Positions 17,782 through 27,327 of a stretch of DNA of 57,419 nucleotides are shown piece after piece (the stretch's first letter is position 1; every line of letters begins with the position of its first letter). Both the position numbers and the translations under genes were made by a program. The stretch lies in NCBI RefSeq assembly GCF_004366815.1, contig NZ_SORI01000019.1:1-57419 (forward strand), read 5' to 3'. Source of the stretch: Aminivibrio pyruvatiphilus (GTDB lineage: Bacteria > Synergistota > Synergistia > Synergistales > Aminobacteriaceae). The notes under the pieces are model-generated. The model worked only from the letters and a program-made list of their open reading frames with translations. It did not search any database and had not been told where the DNA came from.

Positions 17782-19098
17782 CTAGAAAAGCTCCTTGACG
17801 GATTTTTTCAGGTATTCCATGAGACCACGAAATCCTTCTCCCTGGGAACTGCCCTGTTTCCTGGGAGGTTTTGTGCCTGAAAGCCCAGGAGAGATTATGG
17901 CCGAACCTGAGCGGAGCTGGGACACGGGGGTCTCGATGAAACGGTACGGATTTCTTTCCTTGCTGGTCATATACCGCACGATTCCCGCGGCGGTAGTGTA
18001 TTCGCAGTCATTTCTTCCCGGAGGCATCTGGTACATGTCAAGGGGCTCGGCAATCCGGACGGGAAGGTTCAGAAGCTCGGAGGCGAAAAGTTCGATACCC
18101 GGCGTCTTGGCAACGCCCCCCGAAAGAACGATGCCTGCGGGGAACATATGCAGCGTGTACTCAGAAAGCTGGTGGCGGACATGTTCTCCGAAAAGTTCCT
18201 CCAGCCTGCAGTTTACCACTTCGGAAGCTTCATGAACGTTGAAGGTTTTCGTTCTTCCCCTCACATCGACGTCCAGTTCCTGTTCTTCGTCGTCATCGGG
18301 GGAGAGAGACACCATTTTCTTGATCTCCTCCGCCTTGCTGATGGGAATCTTCATCACGTAGGCCAGGTCGTTGGTTATGTGATCCCCGCCGATGGGAATG
18401 ATGGACAATTTTACGGGACGGCCGTCGGTGTAGAGTGCCACACCCGTGGTCCCGCCGCCGATGCAGAGGGAAATGACCCCAGCCCTCGTTTCTTCGTCGG
18501 TCAGTGCGCCGAGGGCACTGGCAAGAGATTTGATGACCAGCCCGTTGACCTCCACTCCGGCGGTCTCGACGCAATTGATGATATTCTGGACCACCGTGGT
18601 GGGGATTATTACCGACTGCAGTTCCATTTCAAGACGTATGCCCGTCATGCCGAGAGGGTCGTCAATTCCGGAGTTGCCGTCAATGGAATATTTTACCGGA
18701 ATGGTATGAAGGGTAACCCTGTTTGAAGGAATGGAAAGTTCGCTCTGGGCGGCTTCGATGACTCTTTCCACGTCCGATATGGATACCTGGCGGGGAGTTC
18801 TGCCCAGGGAGATCATACCCCGGGATGTCACGGAGGCCACGTCAATGCCGCTGAACGAGACTGTGGCTTCCGAAATTTCGAAGCCCACCATGTTTTCCGC
18901 GTCCTTTACCGCTTGGCGTACAGAGCGGACCGCCTGCTCCAGGTTAATGATCAGGCCTTTTCGTATTCCCTGGGACGGAGCGAACCCGACACCGATTATC
19001 TGAGCTTCCTGGAAACGGGAATCTCTTTCCGCCACAACAACGGCGATTTTGCTCGTGCCGAGATCCAGCCCGACGAGAATTTCCGGCTCTTTGTACAC
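17782..19098 (-). CDS. ftsA: Cell division protein FtsA
   Basis: The 438-residue actin-like protein tethers FtsZ to the membrane. Phosphate-binding motifs GLDLGTSKIAVVV and CIGGGTTGVALY and the adenosine motif VLSGGVAKTPG are present. The C-terminus FRGLMEYLKKSVKELF is the amphipathic membrane-targeting helix. Translation starts at GTG 19098, directly abutting the ftsQ-like stop codon, with GGGAGA as ribosome-binding site. Confidence 0.96.
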   Translation of the reverse strand: MYKEPEILVGLDLGTSKIAVVVAERDSRFQEAQIIGVGFAPSQGIRKGLIINLEQAVRSVRQAVKDAENMVGFEISEATVSFSGIDVASVTSRGMISLGRTPRQVSISDVERVIEAAQSELSIPSNRVTLHTIPVKYSIDGNSGIDDPLGMTGIRLEMELQSVIIPTTVVQNIINCVETAGVEVNGLVIKSLASALGALTDEETRAGVISLCIGGGTTGVALYTDGRPVKLSIIPIGGDHITNDLAYVMKIPISKAEEIKKMVSLSPDDDEEQELDVDVRGRTKTFNVHEASEVVNCRLEELFGEHVRHQLSEYTLHMFPAGIVLSGGVAKTPGIELFASELLNLPVRIAEPLDMYQMPPGRNDCEYTTAAGIVRYMTSKERNPYRFIETPVSQLRSGSAIISPGLSGTKPPRKQGSSQGEGFRGLMEYLKKSVKELF

Positions 19099-19902
19099 TT
19101 ATCTCCCGCTCCCTTCCTGACCGCCGCCGGCCACATTACGGACAATGATTCTGTCAGTGTAAGTGGTATCTATTATAAGGTCTCCACCAGAAAATTGTAA
19201 CTGGTGAAGAATCTGCGAGACGGCGGAGGATATTTCTTTCCACCGTGCCTGGTCGCCCCGAATGAGGATCCGCACGGTCCTGTCCCTGATATTCAGATTC
19301 AGACGGAGAAGGTAGTTTCCTTCTCTTCTGGAAATTTCCACTTCACGAGTATGAGGCATCCAGCCGCTTGTTTCAAGACCGCTGACCCATTCGGCAAAGA
19401 AAGCGACGGGAAGAACGGTTGAGGTCACCACGATTCCCTCTCCCGAAATGCCCGCCGGAGAAGGAAGGGCCTCCGAAAGAAGAAAGGGAGGCATGGTAGG
19501 CGGCCTGATTCCCGAGAACTTTTTATTCAGGGGATGACCGGTTTCCCAGATGCGCCCGTCACGGGTAAGAAAAAAATCTTTCTCCTTCCACCGGAGCCTG
19601 AGCCAGGGCTGTAAAGGTTCGATTTCGATAAAGAAATCCGATACATTCTCTCTGCGCAGAGAAAATACCAGAGGAGCTTCAGATTCGATTTTTTTCTTCA
19701 GGTCGGCGGATCTGAAGAAAAACACCGGCCAGTATCGAAGTTCCCAGGGCCCCAGATTTTTCCAGAACAACACCTCCGCCTCGGTATCTCCTGTCTGAAC
19801 CGAGACACTGTCAAGGCTCAGAAACTGAATATATTCCTCGTAGGAGAGGGCTGCGCCGAGGAGCAGGGAACACAAAAGAAGGATAAAAAGAAATTTTCCC
19901 AT
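19099..19902 (-). CDS. FtsQ-like division protein (divergent)
   Basis: The 267-residue protein has one N-terminal membrane segment (residues 3-20) and an extracytoplasmic body in which residues 30-95 could be a POTRA domain. Sequence similarity to FtsQ/DivIB is faint to the eye. The assignment comes from topology, size and position between murC and ftsA, where ftsQ normally lies. It would link FtsL and FtsB to the early division proteins. The start has only a weak site (GGGATAG). Confidence 0.68.
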   Translation of the reverse strand: MGKFLFILLLCSLLLGAALSYEEYIQFLSLDSVSVQTGDTEAEVLFWKNLGPWELRYWPVFFFRSADLKKKIESEAPLVFSLRRENVSDFFIEIEPLQPWLRLRWKEKDFFLTRDGRIWETGHPLNKKFSGIRPPTMPPFLLSEALPSPAGISGEGIVVTSTVLPVAFFAEWVSGLETSGWMPHTREVEISRREGNYLLRLNLNIRDRTVRILIRGDQARWKEISSAVSQILHQLQFSGGDLIIDTTYTDRIIVRNVAGGGQEGSGR

Positions 19903-19962
19903 GAAATCGCTATCCCGGCAGAGGAGAAAAAGACAGCCTTCCGGAGGCGCTCTGCATGCCGA

Positions 19963-21384
19963 TCAGGCGTGGACGACCTCCGCTCTTGCCTTCTCCATGA
20001 ACATTTCGCCGACGTTAGAAATATCTCCGGCTCCGATGGTCAGTATGATGTCACCGGGCAGGCACTGTTTTTCGAGCTCGAAGGCAGCTTCCTCAAGGGA
20101 GCCGCACATAACGCTCTTCAAGTATCCCTTTTCGTTCAAAATAGTATTGATAAGGGCGGAGGAAACACCTTCAATCGGCTCCTCGTCCGCCTGGTAGACG
20201 GGGAGCAGGAATACCGTGTCCGCCGTGGAGAGAACGGAGGCGAAATCCCTGTACAGGGCCTGCGTTCTGGTAAACCGGTGGGGCTGGAAGGCCACAAGAA
20301 GCCGTTTTTCCGGGAACATTCTGCCGATGGCACTCAGGGTTGCCGCGATTTCCCTTGGATGATGCCCATAATCGTCATACACTTCAACGCCGTTGATCTG
20401 TCCCAGATGCTGAAGGCGTCTTTTCGCTCCCTTGAATTCCTTCAGGGTTTTCCTGATCATAGTGAAGGGAATTCCCAGAGTGTGGGCAACCGCACAGGCG
20501 GCCAGGGCATTGAGAATATTGTGATCTCCCGAAACGGAGAGTTCCATGTCGTCGATGTGAACACCCCTGTGAGCAATGGAGAAACTGGCTCCCCCGCCGT
20601 GGTTGTGCCTGACGTTGAATGCTCCCCAGGTCCATCCCATCCCCCATCCGTAGGTGACCGCTTCCCTTGGAAGTGGCCCGGACGCCATGATTTTCCCTAA
20701 ACCCGCGTCTTCTCCGCAGAGTACAAGAAGCCCGCCGTCCTTGGGGTTGGATGTAAAGCGGCCGAAGGCCTCGAGAACACTTTCAAAGGTGGGGTAATGA
20801 TTGACGTGGTCCCAGTCGGCATTGGTGACTACGGCAATGTTGGGATGGAATTTTTCGAAGGAGCCGTCGCTCTCGTCGAGTTCGGCGACCATGTAGGGGC
20901 CGTCTCCGAGCTTCGCATTTACGCCGATGTCGCAGAGCTCTCCGCCGATGGCGAGAGTCGGATGAAGACCAGCCTGTTCCAGGATGAGGGCTATCATGGA
21001 GGAGGTGGTCGTCTTGCCGTGGGTTCCTGCAACCCCTATGCCGAACCGGGAATCGAAAATCCAGCTCAGGACCTCTCCTCTTTTCGCCACGGCAATTCCT
21101 CGTTCCTTTGCCGCGGCGATCTCTTCGTTTTCCTCGGGGATGGCACTGCTGTACACAAGAAGCTCCGGAAGGAATTTATCCATGTGGGCCTTTCCGTGGC
21201 CGAGAACAACCGCGATTTCTTCTTTGAGAACCTTGTCGACATAGGATGTGTGGCTCATGTCGCAGCCGCTCACCTCGTAGCCAAGTTCGGCGAGAAGAAG
21301 AGCAAGTCCGCTCATCCCTGCGCCGCCGATGCCCATAAGATGAATCCGGCGTATACCCTTCAAGCTTGCAATGTAATTATCCAA
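19963..21384 (-). CDS. murC: UDP-N-acetylmuramate--L-alanine ligase
   Basis: MurC adds the first amino acid to the UDP-MurNAc stem. Visible are the N-terminal Rossmann motif HLMGIGGAGMSGLALLLAELG, the ATP loop GVAGTHGKTTTSSM, ELDESDGSF and the C-terminal YDDYGHHPREI. No ATG fits. I prefer TTG at 21384, which overlaps the murG stop and has GGAAGGGAG upstream; another TTG at 21405 lacks a ribosome-binding site. The next gene is ftsQ-like; the usual murB and ddl are missing. Confidence 0.94.
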   Translation of the reverse strand: MDNYIASLKGIRRIHLMGIGGAGMSGLALLLAELGYEVSGCDMSHTSYVDKVLKEEIAVVLGHGKAHMDKFLPELLVYSSAIPEENEEIAAAKERGIAVAKRGEVLSWIFDSRFGIGVAGTHGKTTTSSMIALILEQAGLHPTLAIGGELCDIGVNAKLGDGPYMVAELDESDGSFEKFHPNIAVVTNADWDHVNHYPTFESVLEAFGRFTSNPKDGGLLVLCGEDAGLGKIMASGPLPREAVTYGWGMGWTWGAFNVRHNHGGGASFSIAHRGVHIDDMELSVSGDHNILNALAACAVAHTLGIPFTMIRKTLKEFKGAKRRLQHLGQINGVEVYDDYGHHPREIAATLSAIGRMFPEKRLLVAFQPHRFTRTQALYRDFASVLSTADTVFLLPVYQADEEPIEGVSSALINTILNEKGYLKSVMCGSLEEAAFELEKQCLPGDIILTIGAGDISNVGEMFMEKARAEVVHA

Positions 21385-22471
21385 AATTCGTAATCTCCCT
21401 TCCAATACTGGACGAGATCAGCCGCCATAAACGTTCAGACTCATCTCCCTCCGAAAATTCTTTCCTGACGTTTTGTGCCTTTCGAAGGACGTGCAGTATC
21501 TTTTCTTTCAAGAATTCCAGAGGTTCGTCTTCTCTCCAGATTTCTCCGGAGGCAAGCCTTTCAAAACATTCGGCATTTTTTTCCTGGTGGTTATCGGCAG
21601 CCTGTTTCCAGGGAACAACAACTGCAGGTATTCCCCAAAGCATCAGCTCGGAAAGCGTCGATGCCCCTCCCCGAGCTACGGCTCCGTCAATGACGGAGAA
21701 AAAATCGGTCATGTCCCACTGTTTCTCAACAAAAAGTACGTTTTCCGGGTGATCCCCGGAAAAAAGACCGGATTGAACCTGCTGCGATGCTCCAAGAAAA
21801 AGAAAGGTACATTTTTGTAATACCTCATCTCTTATCACACAACTCAATAATTGTATCAGCCGTTCGCTCATAAGTGAACCGCCCAGAACTCCGATTATTT
21901 GGTTTTCCGGAAAATCCCGTCCTGTGCCGAGCCTTGACCACGATTCCTTCGGATCCCGGGGAGAAAAGGATCGTACGGGAACTCCCGTGGGTGTGAAAGT
22001 ACCGGCAGCGAAGGGAAGGCATTCATTCCAGCCGGAGGCAATTCTCTTCTTAAGCCGGAAGGCGAGGCGGGTTACTTTCCCTGCCACGGCATTCTGCTCA
22101 TGCATGATGATGGGGATTCCTCCAAGATGGCATGCGAGAAGCGGCACAAAGGAGATGTATCCGCCGAAAAGAAGACAGCAATCGCATTCCTCCTTTCGTA
22201 AAAAATCTCTGAAGACAAAGAACGATGAAAGGGTTTCCTTCCACCTGAAGATACGGGAGCCGATGCCCGGGACGCCGAAGGGAGAACCTGAAAGAGGGAG
22301 GCGCAGCGGAACGATCCCCCGTGATGCGTATATTTCCTTTTCCAGGGGCCGGGACCCGCAGACGAAGGAAAGAGTCACATCGGTCCCGGAGGCCAGGAGC
22401 CATTCCGAAAAAGCCAGGGCGGGGAAGATGTGTCCCCCCGTTCCTCCGGCGACAAGGCATAATTTTGTCAT
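21377..22471 (-). CDS. murG: UDP-GlcNAc transferase MurG (lipid II synthesis)
   Basis: The 364-residue membrane-associated glycosyltransferase turns lipid I into lipid II. The N-terminal loop VAGGTGGHIFPALAF, the MHEQNAVAGKVTR region and the C-terminal donor loop ARGGASTLSEL are conserved. I start at ATG 22471, which overlaps the ftsW stop by four bases and has GGGAGGTG upstream; the frame is open further upstream inside ftsW but that part is not MurG-like. Confidence 0.96.
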   Translation of the reverse strand: MTKLCLVAGGTGGHIFPALAFSEWLLASGTDVTLSFVCGSRPLEKEIYASRGIVPLRLPLSGSPFGVPGIGSRIFRWKETLSSFFVFRDFLRKEECDCCLLFGGYISFVPLLACHLGGIPIIMHEQNAVAGKVTRLAFRLKKRIASGWNECLPFAAGTFTPTGVPVRSFSPRDPKESWSRLGTGRDFPENQIIGVLGGSLMSERLIQLLSCVIRDEVLQKCTFLFLGASQQVQSGLFSGDHPENVLFVEKQWDMTDFFSVIDGAVARGGASTLSELMLWGIPAVVVPWKQAADNHQEKNAECFERLASGEIWREDEPLEFLKEKILHVLRKAQNVRKEFSEGDESERLWRLISSSIGREITNFG

Positions 22472-23589
22472 GGCAGGGACACCTCCCTGCAGACCCTCAT
22501 AAGGATGCCTATTTTCACCCACATAAAGAGAAGGGAGCTTCCTCCGTAGCTGATGAAGGGAAGAGGTATCCCCGTAAGGGGCATCAGCTTGAGCACTCCT
22601 CCGAGGTTGATGAACAGCGGAATAAGTACAGAGACCGTTAGAGCCCAGATAAGGGTTGCCCGGAATCCTTCGGCGTTTTTGTAGACGGAACAGGCCCGCA
22701 TTGTCCACATCAGGAAGAAGAAAAGTATGAAAAAAGTGCCGATAAAGCCGAATTCCTCTCCCACGGTGGCGAAAATGTAGTCAGTGTGTGCGGCGGGAAG
22801 GTAATTCAATTTCTGCAGTCCCTTTCCCACACCTACACCGAAGAGGCCCCCGTTGGAAAAGGCAACGAGACCCTGGATAACCTGGAAACCACTGTCCATG
22901 GGCTGTTCCCAGGGATCAAGAAAGGCAATGTACCTTCTGAGGCGGTAGCCTTCCCTGATGATGAACATAAAGAAAAAAGGAAACCCCGCAGCGCCGGCGA
23001 TGAAAGGCCAGCTCCATCCTCTGCACTGGACATGAATTGCCATGGAAAGGGCGAAGATAAGGATTGTTCCGCCCATATTCGGCTGGAAAAGAAGGGGAAT
23101 AACCGAAAGAAAGAGAACCGGTACCGTTATTGAGACAAACACCGACAGTCCCCTTTTTTCGGACGTGTTCAGGAGCCTCGAAAGATGGACGGCAAGGGCC
23201 AGGTTGAGGAATTCAATCGGCTGGAACCGGAGCCCGGCAAAGCCTATCCATCGCCTTGCGCCGCCGGCCTTGATGCCTATCCCGGGGATGAGGGTGAGAA
23301 CGAGAAGGAAGAGAGAAAGAAGCCAGATGACACCACTGTGTTTTTTCCAGAAAGACAGGGGAATCATGTACATCACCAGCATGCCTGTGATACCGACAAG
23401 GAGCCATTCCACCTGCTTCATCCCGAGGGTGAAGGGGGAACCGTACTCTTCCAGGGACGTATGGGATGTCAGGGAAAAGATCATCAGTATCCCGAAAATG
23501 GCCAGGACCAGGGGGATGATCCAGAGAAAGGGATCCACCTGCGGGCGCCTTGCAGGTGATTTCCTCATAAGTGCCGTTTCTTCCATCAT
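22468..23589 (-). CDS. ftsW: Lipid II polymerase FtsW (SEDS family)
   Basis: The 373-residue protein has about ten membrane segments and the SEDS signature GIPLPFISYGGSSLLF near the C-terminus, with GARRWIGFAGLRFQPIEF in the middle. FtsW polymerises septal glycan with its partner FtsI. ATG 23589 overlaps the murD stop by four bases with GGAG at the right spacing. It lies between murD and murG, the standard place. Confidence 0.96.
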   Translation of the reverse strand: MMEETALMRKSPARRPQVDPFLWIIPLVLAIFGILMIFSLTSHTSLEEYGSPFTLGMKQVEWLLVGITGMLVMYMIPLSFWKKHSGVIWLLSLFLLVLTLIPGIGIKAGGARRWIGFAGLRFQPIEFLNLALAVHLSRLLNTSEKRGLSVFVSITVPVLFLSVIPLLFQPNMGGTILIFALSMAIHVQCRGWSWPFIAGAAGFPFFFMFIIREGYRLRRYIAFLDPWEQPMDSGFQVIQGLVAFSNGGLFGVGVGKGLQKLNYLPAAHTDYIFATVGEEFGFIGTFFILFFFLMWTMRACSVYKNAEGFRATLIWALTVSVLIPLFINLGGVLKLMPLTGIPLPFISYGGSSLLFMWVKIGILMRVCREVSLP

Positions 23590-24959
23590 GGCCGTTTCTC
23601 CAGGGAAAGAACGATGCTCTTGAAATGTTCTCCTCTTTTTTTGTAGTTCGGGTACATGTCCCAGCTGGTGCATGCAGGAGAAAGAAGAACCACGCCTTTT
23701 CCCGGCAGGGCTGAGGCGGCCGTTTTTACGGCATCTTCCATTCCCTCCGCTTCAAAAATTTGCTCATACCCGGCCTGCCGGAGCGCCGCCGTTATTTTGT
23801 CCCGCTCCTCACCCATCACCACGGCTGCGACCGCCTCATTTCGGACCGTTTCAGCCAGGGGGGCGTAATCCTCGCCTTTTCCCTGCCCCCCGAGGATGAT
23901 TGCTTTCGGCCCGTCAATGGAGGTCAGTGCGGTGCAGGTGGAGGCCACGTTGGTTCCCTTGGAGTCGTCTATGTAGAGTATGCCGTCGATTTCGGCGACC
24001 TTTTCGCATCTGTGGGGCAGTCCGCCGAATCCAGGGAAAAGGGAAGGTATTCCGTTTTTCTCTCCGAGGAGGTGAAGAACACCAGCCGCCATGGAACCGT
24101 TTTCGATGTTGTGCCTTCCGATGAGAGGCAGATCATCAAACCCGAAAAGTCTCTCTTCGTCATTCCCGTTTCGGAAATACACGGACCGGCTCTTTTCGTC
24201 GGCAAGGATTGCCTTTTCGCACCGGCCGGAAAAGCCGTTTTTCCACGAGAAGCACACGAAACGTTCATCAGCAAGGTCCGAACCAAGAGCAGTCCGGTCT
24301 CTCTCCTGGATGACCGCCACCCCGCCCTCTCCCTGGGTGGTGATTATCCTGGCCTTTGACCGGACATACTCCTCGTAGCTTCCATGCCAGTCAATATGGT
24401 CCGGAGCAAGGTTGGTCACGACCGCCACACTGCAGGACAGGCAGGAATTCCAGTAAAGCTGGAAACTGCTCAGCTCTACCACGAGAAAATCCCAGTTCCG
24501 GAGGGCCGAGTCTGCGAGGGAGGTCCCGATGTTTCCGGTGACGGAAACCGAATATCCTTTCCTGGTGAGCATATGACCGAGGAGAGCTGTGGTGGTGCTT
24601 TTTCCGTTGCTTCCCGTAACACCGATAATCCGTCCCCGAAGAAACGGGGCAAGAAAGTCAAGTTCTCCCGTAACCGGAATTCCCCTTTTCCTGGCTTCGA
24701 CGATCACGGGAGCTGAAGGAGGAATGCCGGAACCTGCCACGACAAGGTCGGCATCACAGGCCCGGCCTGAATGGCCGTTTTCTTCCCATTCGATGCCCTT
24801 TTCCCTGAAAATTGCCCGGGCATCTTCATCCAGATGCTTTCTCTCTGTGACGAAAACCGACGCCCCCAGTCCGGCTGCAAGAGAGGCCAACCCTTTGCCG
24901 CTGACTCCTGATCCTATGACGGTGATTCTTTTTCCCTGAAGATCATTCGCCGATCCCAT
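23586..24959 (-). CDS. murD: UDP-N-acetylmuramoylalanine--D-glutamate ligase
   Basis: The 457-residue ligase adds D-glutamate. The N-terminal motif ITVIGSGVSGKGLASLAAG, the ATP loop GVTGSNGKSTTTALLGH, NLAPDHIDWHGSYEEYVRSK and the C-terminal LSPACTSWDMYPNYKKRGEHF are all diagnostic. GAGGTGG precedes the ATG, and a 29-base gap separates it from mraY. Confidence 0.96.
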   Translation of the reverse strand: MGSANDLQGKRITVIGSGVSGKGLASLAAGLGASVFVTERKHLDEDARAIFREKGIEWEENGHSGRACDADLVVAGSGIPPSAPVIVEARKRGIPVTGELDFLAPFLRGRIIGVTGSNGKSTTTALLGHMLTRKGYSVSVTGNIGTSLADSALRNWDFLVVELSSFQLYWNSCLSCSVAVVTNLAPDHIDWHGSYEEYVRSKARIITTQGEGGVAVIQERDRTALGSDLADERFVCFSWKNGFSGRCEKAILADEKSRSVYFRNGNDEERLFGFDDLPLIGRHNIENGSMAAGVLHLLGEKNGIPSLFPGFGGLPHRCEKVAEIDGILYIDDSKGTNVASTCTALTSIDGPKAIILGGQGKGEDYAPLAETVRNEAVAAVVMGEERDKITAALRQAGYEQIFEAEGMEDAVKTAASALPGKGVVLLSPACTSWDMYPNYKKRGEHFKSIVLSLEKRP

Positions 24960-24988
24960 GGCTATCCACCTCGAAAGATCTGGGAACG

Positions 24989-25945
24989 TCAGTTCCCGAA
25001 AAATGACGAAAAAAGGACCGCCGTGATGGCCAGCCCGGATCCGTGAACCAGCCAGAACCTCGTGACGATATGGTTTTCTCTCCAGCCCAGCAGTTCAAAA
25101 TGATGGTGCACGGGGCTCATGAGGAAAATCTTTTTTTTGAATCCGTAAATCGCCGTCAGCTGCGCGCAGACAGAGAGGATCTCAAGCCCGTAGAGAAATC
25201 CGAGTGGGATGAGGGCGACAAGGCAGTCGCCGTGTATGGCCGTGCTGACGATAAGGCCGGCGATGAAGTGGGATCCCACATCCCCCATGAAAACTTTCGC
25301 CGGATAGGCATTGTGCCAGAGGAAAGCGGCGCAGAGGGCGAGTCCGGTGACGGCGCCGTAAAATGCTGATCCTCTGAGCGGAAGCCAGAGAAGCGCTCCC
25401 GCCATGGAGATGACGCATGCTCCGGCTGCAAGGCCGTCAAGACCGTCGGTCACATTGACTGCATTGAGCATCCCTATGGCAAGGAAGGCCGCGAGGGGAA
25501 CGGCAAGCCAGGGGGAAAGACTGATTCCCGGCCAGATATTTATCCCCCTGGAAAGGGCAATCCATAACACCCAGGGGAGAACGATGAGAATCTGGACGGC
25601 AAGCTTGAACGGGCTCGGAAATCCTTCACTCGACTTTTTGCTGAATTTGATCCAGTCGTCCGCAAATCCCACCGCAGCGGAAAGAATGGGGAAAAACCAG
25701 AAAAGGGCCAGTTCTCCCGGAAGAGTGTCCGCAAACCCTCCGGCCAGGGGGATGGATGCAAGGGCTGCGCCGATGAACACGATACCTCCCATGGAAGGGG
25801 TGGCTGACTTGGTTTCCATGTGGCTCTGGATGCCGTACGCCTTCTGGGCGAGGGTGACCTGCCGGCGGTTCAGAATACGAATCCACCTGGACTGGAGAAA
25901 AATTTCAAGAATCATGACGACTGAAAAGATGAAAATAAACTTCAT
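24989..25945 (-). CDS. mraY: Phospho-MurNAc-pentapeptide-transferase MraY
   Basis: The 318-residue multi-pass membrane enzyme makes lipid I. Conserved residues are in MGGIVFIGA, NAVNVTDGLDGLAAG, VFMGDVGSHFIAG and the cytoplasmic MSPVHHHFELLGW. I use ATG 25945, whose first bases overlap the murF stop (ATGA), with GAGAGGG upstream; six extra N-terminal codons in frame have no site. Confidence 0.97.
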   Translation of the reverse strand: MKFIFIFSVVMILEIFLQSRWIRILNRRQVTLAQKAYGIQSHMETKSATPSMGGIVFIGAALASIPLAGGFADTLPGELALFWFFPILSAAVGFADDWIKFSKKSSEGFPSPFKLAVQILIVLPWVLWIALSRGINIWPGISLSPWLAVPLAAFLAIGMLNAVNVTDGLDGLAAGACVISMAGALLWLPLRGSAFYGAVTGLALCAAFLWHNAYPAKVFMGDVGSHFIAGLIVSTAIHGDCLVALIPLGFLYGLEILSVCAQLTAIYGFKKKIFLMSPVHHHFELLGWRENHIVTRFWLVHGSGLAITAVLFSSFFGN

Positions 25946-27327
25946 GATGAGCCCTCTCCGCAAAGAATTTCCACAAGCCGGTCAAGCCGGTTGCCATGCG
26001 ATCCCTTGATTACGATTGTGTCGCCTTCCGCCAGTACCTTCACGAGGTGCTCTCCCAGCATACGGAGACTGCCGGTCCAGAGTACAAGGTCGGCTTCTTC
26101 ATGTCCGGCGAAAGGTGCAAGCCGTTCCCAGGTTTTTCCCACAAGCCAGACAGTGTCAAAGGAACGGAGAAGGGGAAGCAGATTTATGTGAAAATCATCG
26201 CCTCGCTCCCCGAGTTCAAGCATTTCACCGACGACCGCAAACTTCCGGTGCTTTCTGATTTCACCTGCCGCCCGCAGCACGGCCGACATGGAAGCAGGAT
26301 TTGCATTATAGGAATCGTCGATGAGGCAGGCTCCTGAATCGAGGGTTCTGATGAGCCCCCTGCCTTCAAGAGAATGGGCCTCTTCGAGGGCAGCAGCGGC
26401 CGTCTTCCCGGGAACACCGAGGAAAGTGCTTATCCCCACGGCAAATGCCAGCGGATAGGCTGCGTGTTTCCCGAAAGCCCGGGCTCTTACAGCGATGACA
26501 TCCCCGGGGATCGCAAGGGAAAAGGACAGTTCAGGAACTCCCTTTTCGATGCTGAAATCCGGACTGAGAATGCGGTAGTCGCACTCCCCCGTTCCTGCGG
26601 AAAGCCTGGCAATTCCTGCCGGGATCCGTGATGCTGCCCTTGCCAGGAGGGGATTGTCCCCGTTGAAGAAAAAGGACGTTAGAGAAGGCGATTCTGCGAT
26701 CTCCATCTTTGCCTCGAGTACTCCCTCCACTGATCCGAAACCCTCAAGGTGAGCCGGGGCCACTTCCGTGATCACAGAAATGGTCGGGGGAAAGAAGCGG
26801 ACCATTTCCGCTATTTCTCCCGGGTGGTTGGTGCCCATTTCGAGCACGAGGACCTCGGCGTCCTCCGGAAGGGAAAGAATGGTCATGGAGCACCCGATGA
26901 GGGTATTGTAGCTGTGTTCCGCCGAATGGACCCTGAAAGAGGTCTTCAGACACCTGACAAGATAGTCTCTTGTGGTTGTTTTGCCGACGCTTCCGGTAAT
27001 TGCTATGACGTGCAGTTTTTTTCCCTGAAGGGCAAGACGTTTTTCCGCCATGGCAGGAAGAGCTTTGTACGTGTCGCTGACCTTTACCGAGGGGACTGAA
27101 GAAGGGATGTCCCGGTCATTCTCACAAATGATCAGGGATGCCCCGTGCGCGATGGCATCATGTATAAAAGCGTGGCCGTCCGTGTTTTCACCCCGGAATG
27201 CCACAAAGACGTCCCCTTTCCGGACCAGTCTGCTGTCGGCAAGGAGCCTGCCGGAAAAGGTGCCGTCGGGACCGCGAAGTTCGGAACCTGCGAGATCAGC
27301 GATAAAAGAGAACGTGTTCATTTCCAT
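25942..27327 (-). CDS. murF: UDP-MurNAc-tripeptide--D-alanyl-D-alanine ligase
   Basis: The 461-residue ligase adds D-Ala-D-Ala. The substrate motif LADSRLVRKGDVFVAF, ATP loop AITGSVGKTTTRDYLV, EMGTNHPGEI and DSYNANPASM are typical. ATG 27327 lies within the end of murE (10-base overlap) behind AGAGG. No ddl gene is found in the window, so D-Ala-D-Ala must be made elsewhere. Confidence 0.96.
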   Translation of the reverse strand: MEMNTFSFIADLAGSELRGPDGTFSGRLLADSRLVRKGDVFVAFRGENTDGHAFIHDAIAHGASLIICENDRDIPSSVPSVKVSDTYKALPAMAEKRLALQGKKLHVIAITGSVGKTTTRDYLVRCLKTSFRVHSAEHSYNTLIGCSMTILSLPEDAEVLVLEMGTNHPGEIAEMVRFFPPTISVITEVAPAHLEGFGSVEGVLEAKMEIAESPSLTSFFFNGDNPLLARAASRIPAGIARLSAGTGECDYRILSPDFSIEKGVPELSFSLAIPGDVIAVRARAFGKHAAYPLAFAVGISTFLGVPGKTAAAALEEAHSLEGRGLIRTLDSGACLIDDSYNANPASMSAVLRAAGEIRKHRKFAVVGEMLELGERGDDFHINLLPLLRSFDTVWLVGKTWERLAPFAGHEEADLVLWTGSLRMLGEHLVKVLAEGDTIVIKGSHGNRLDRLVEILCGEGSS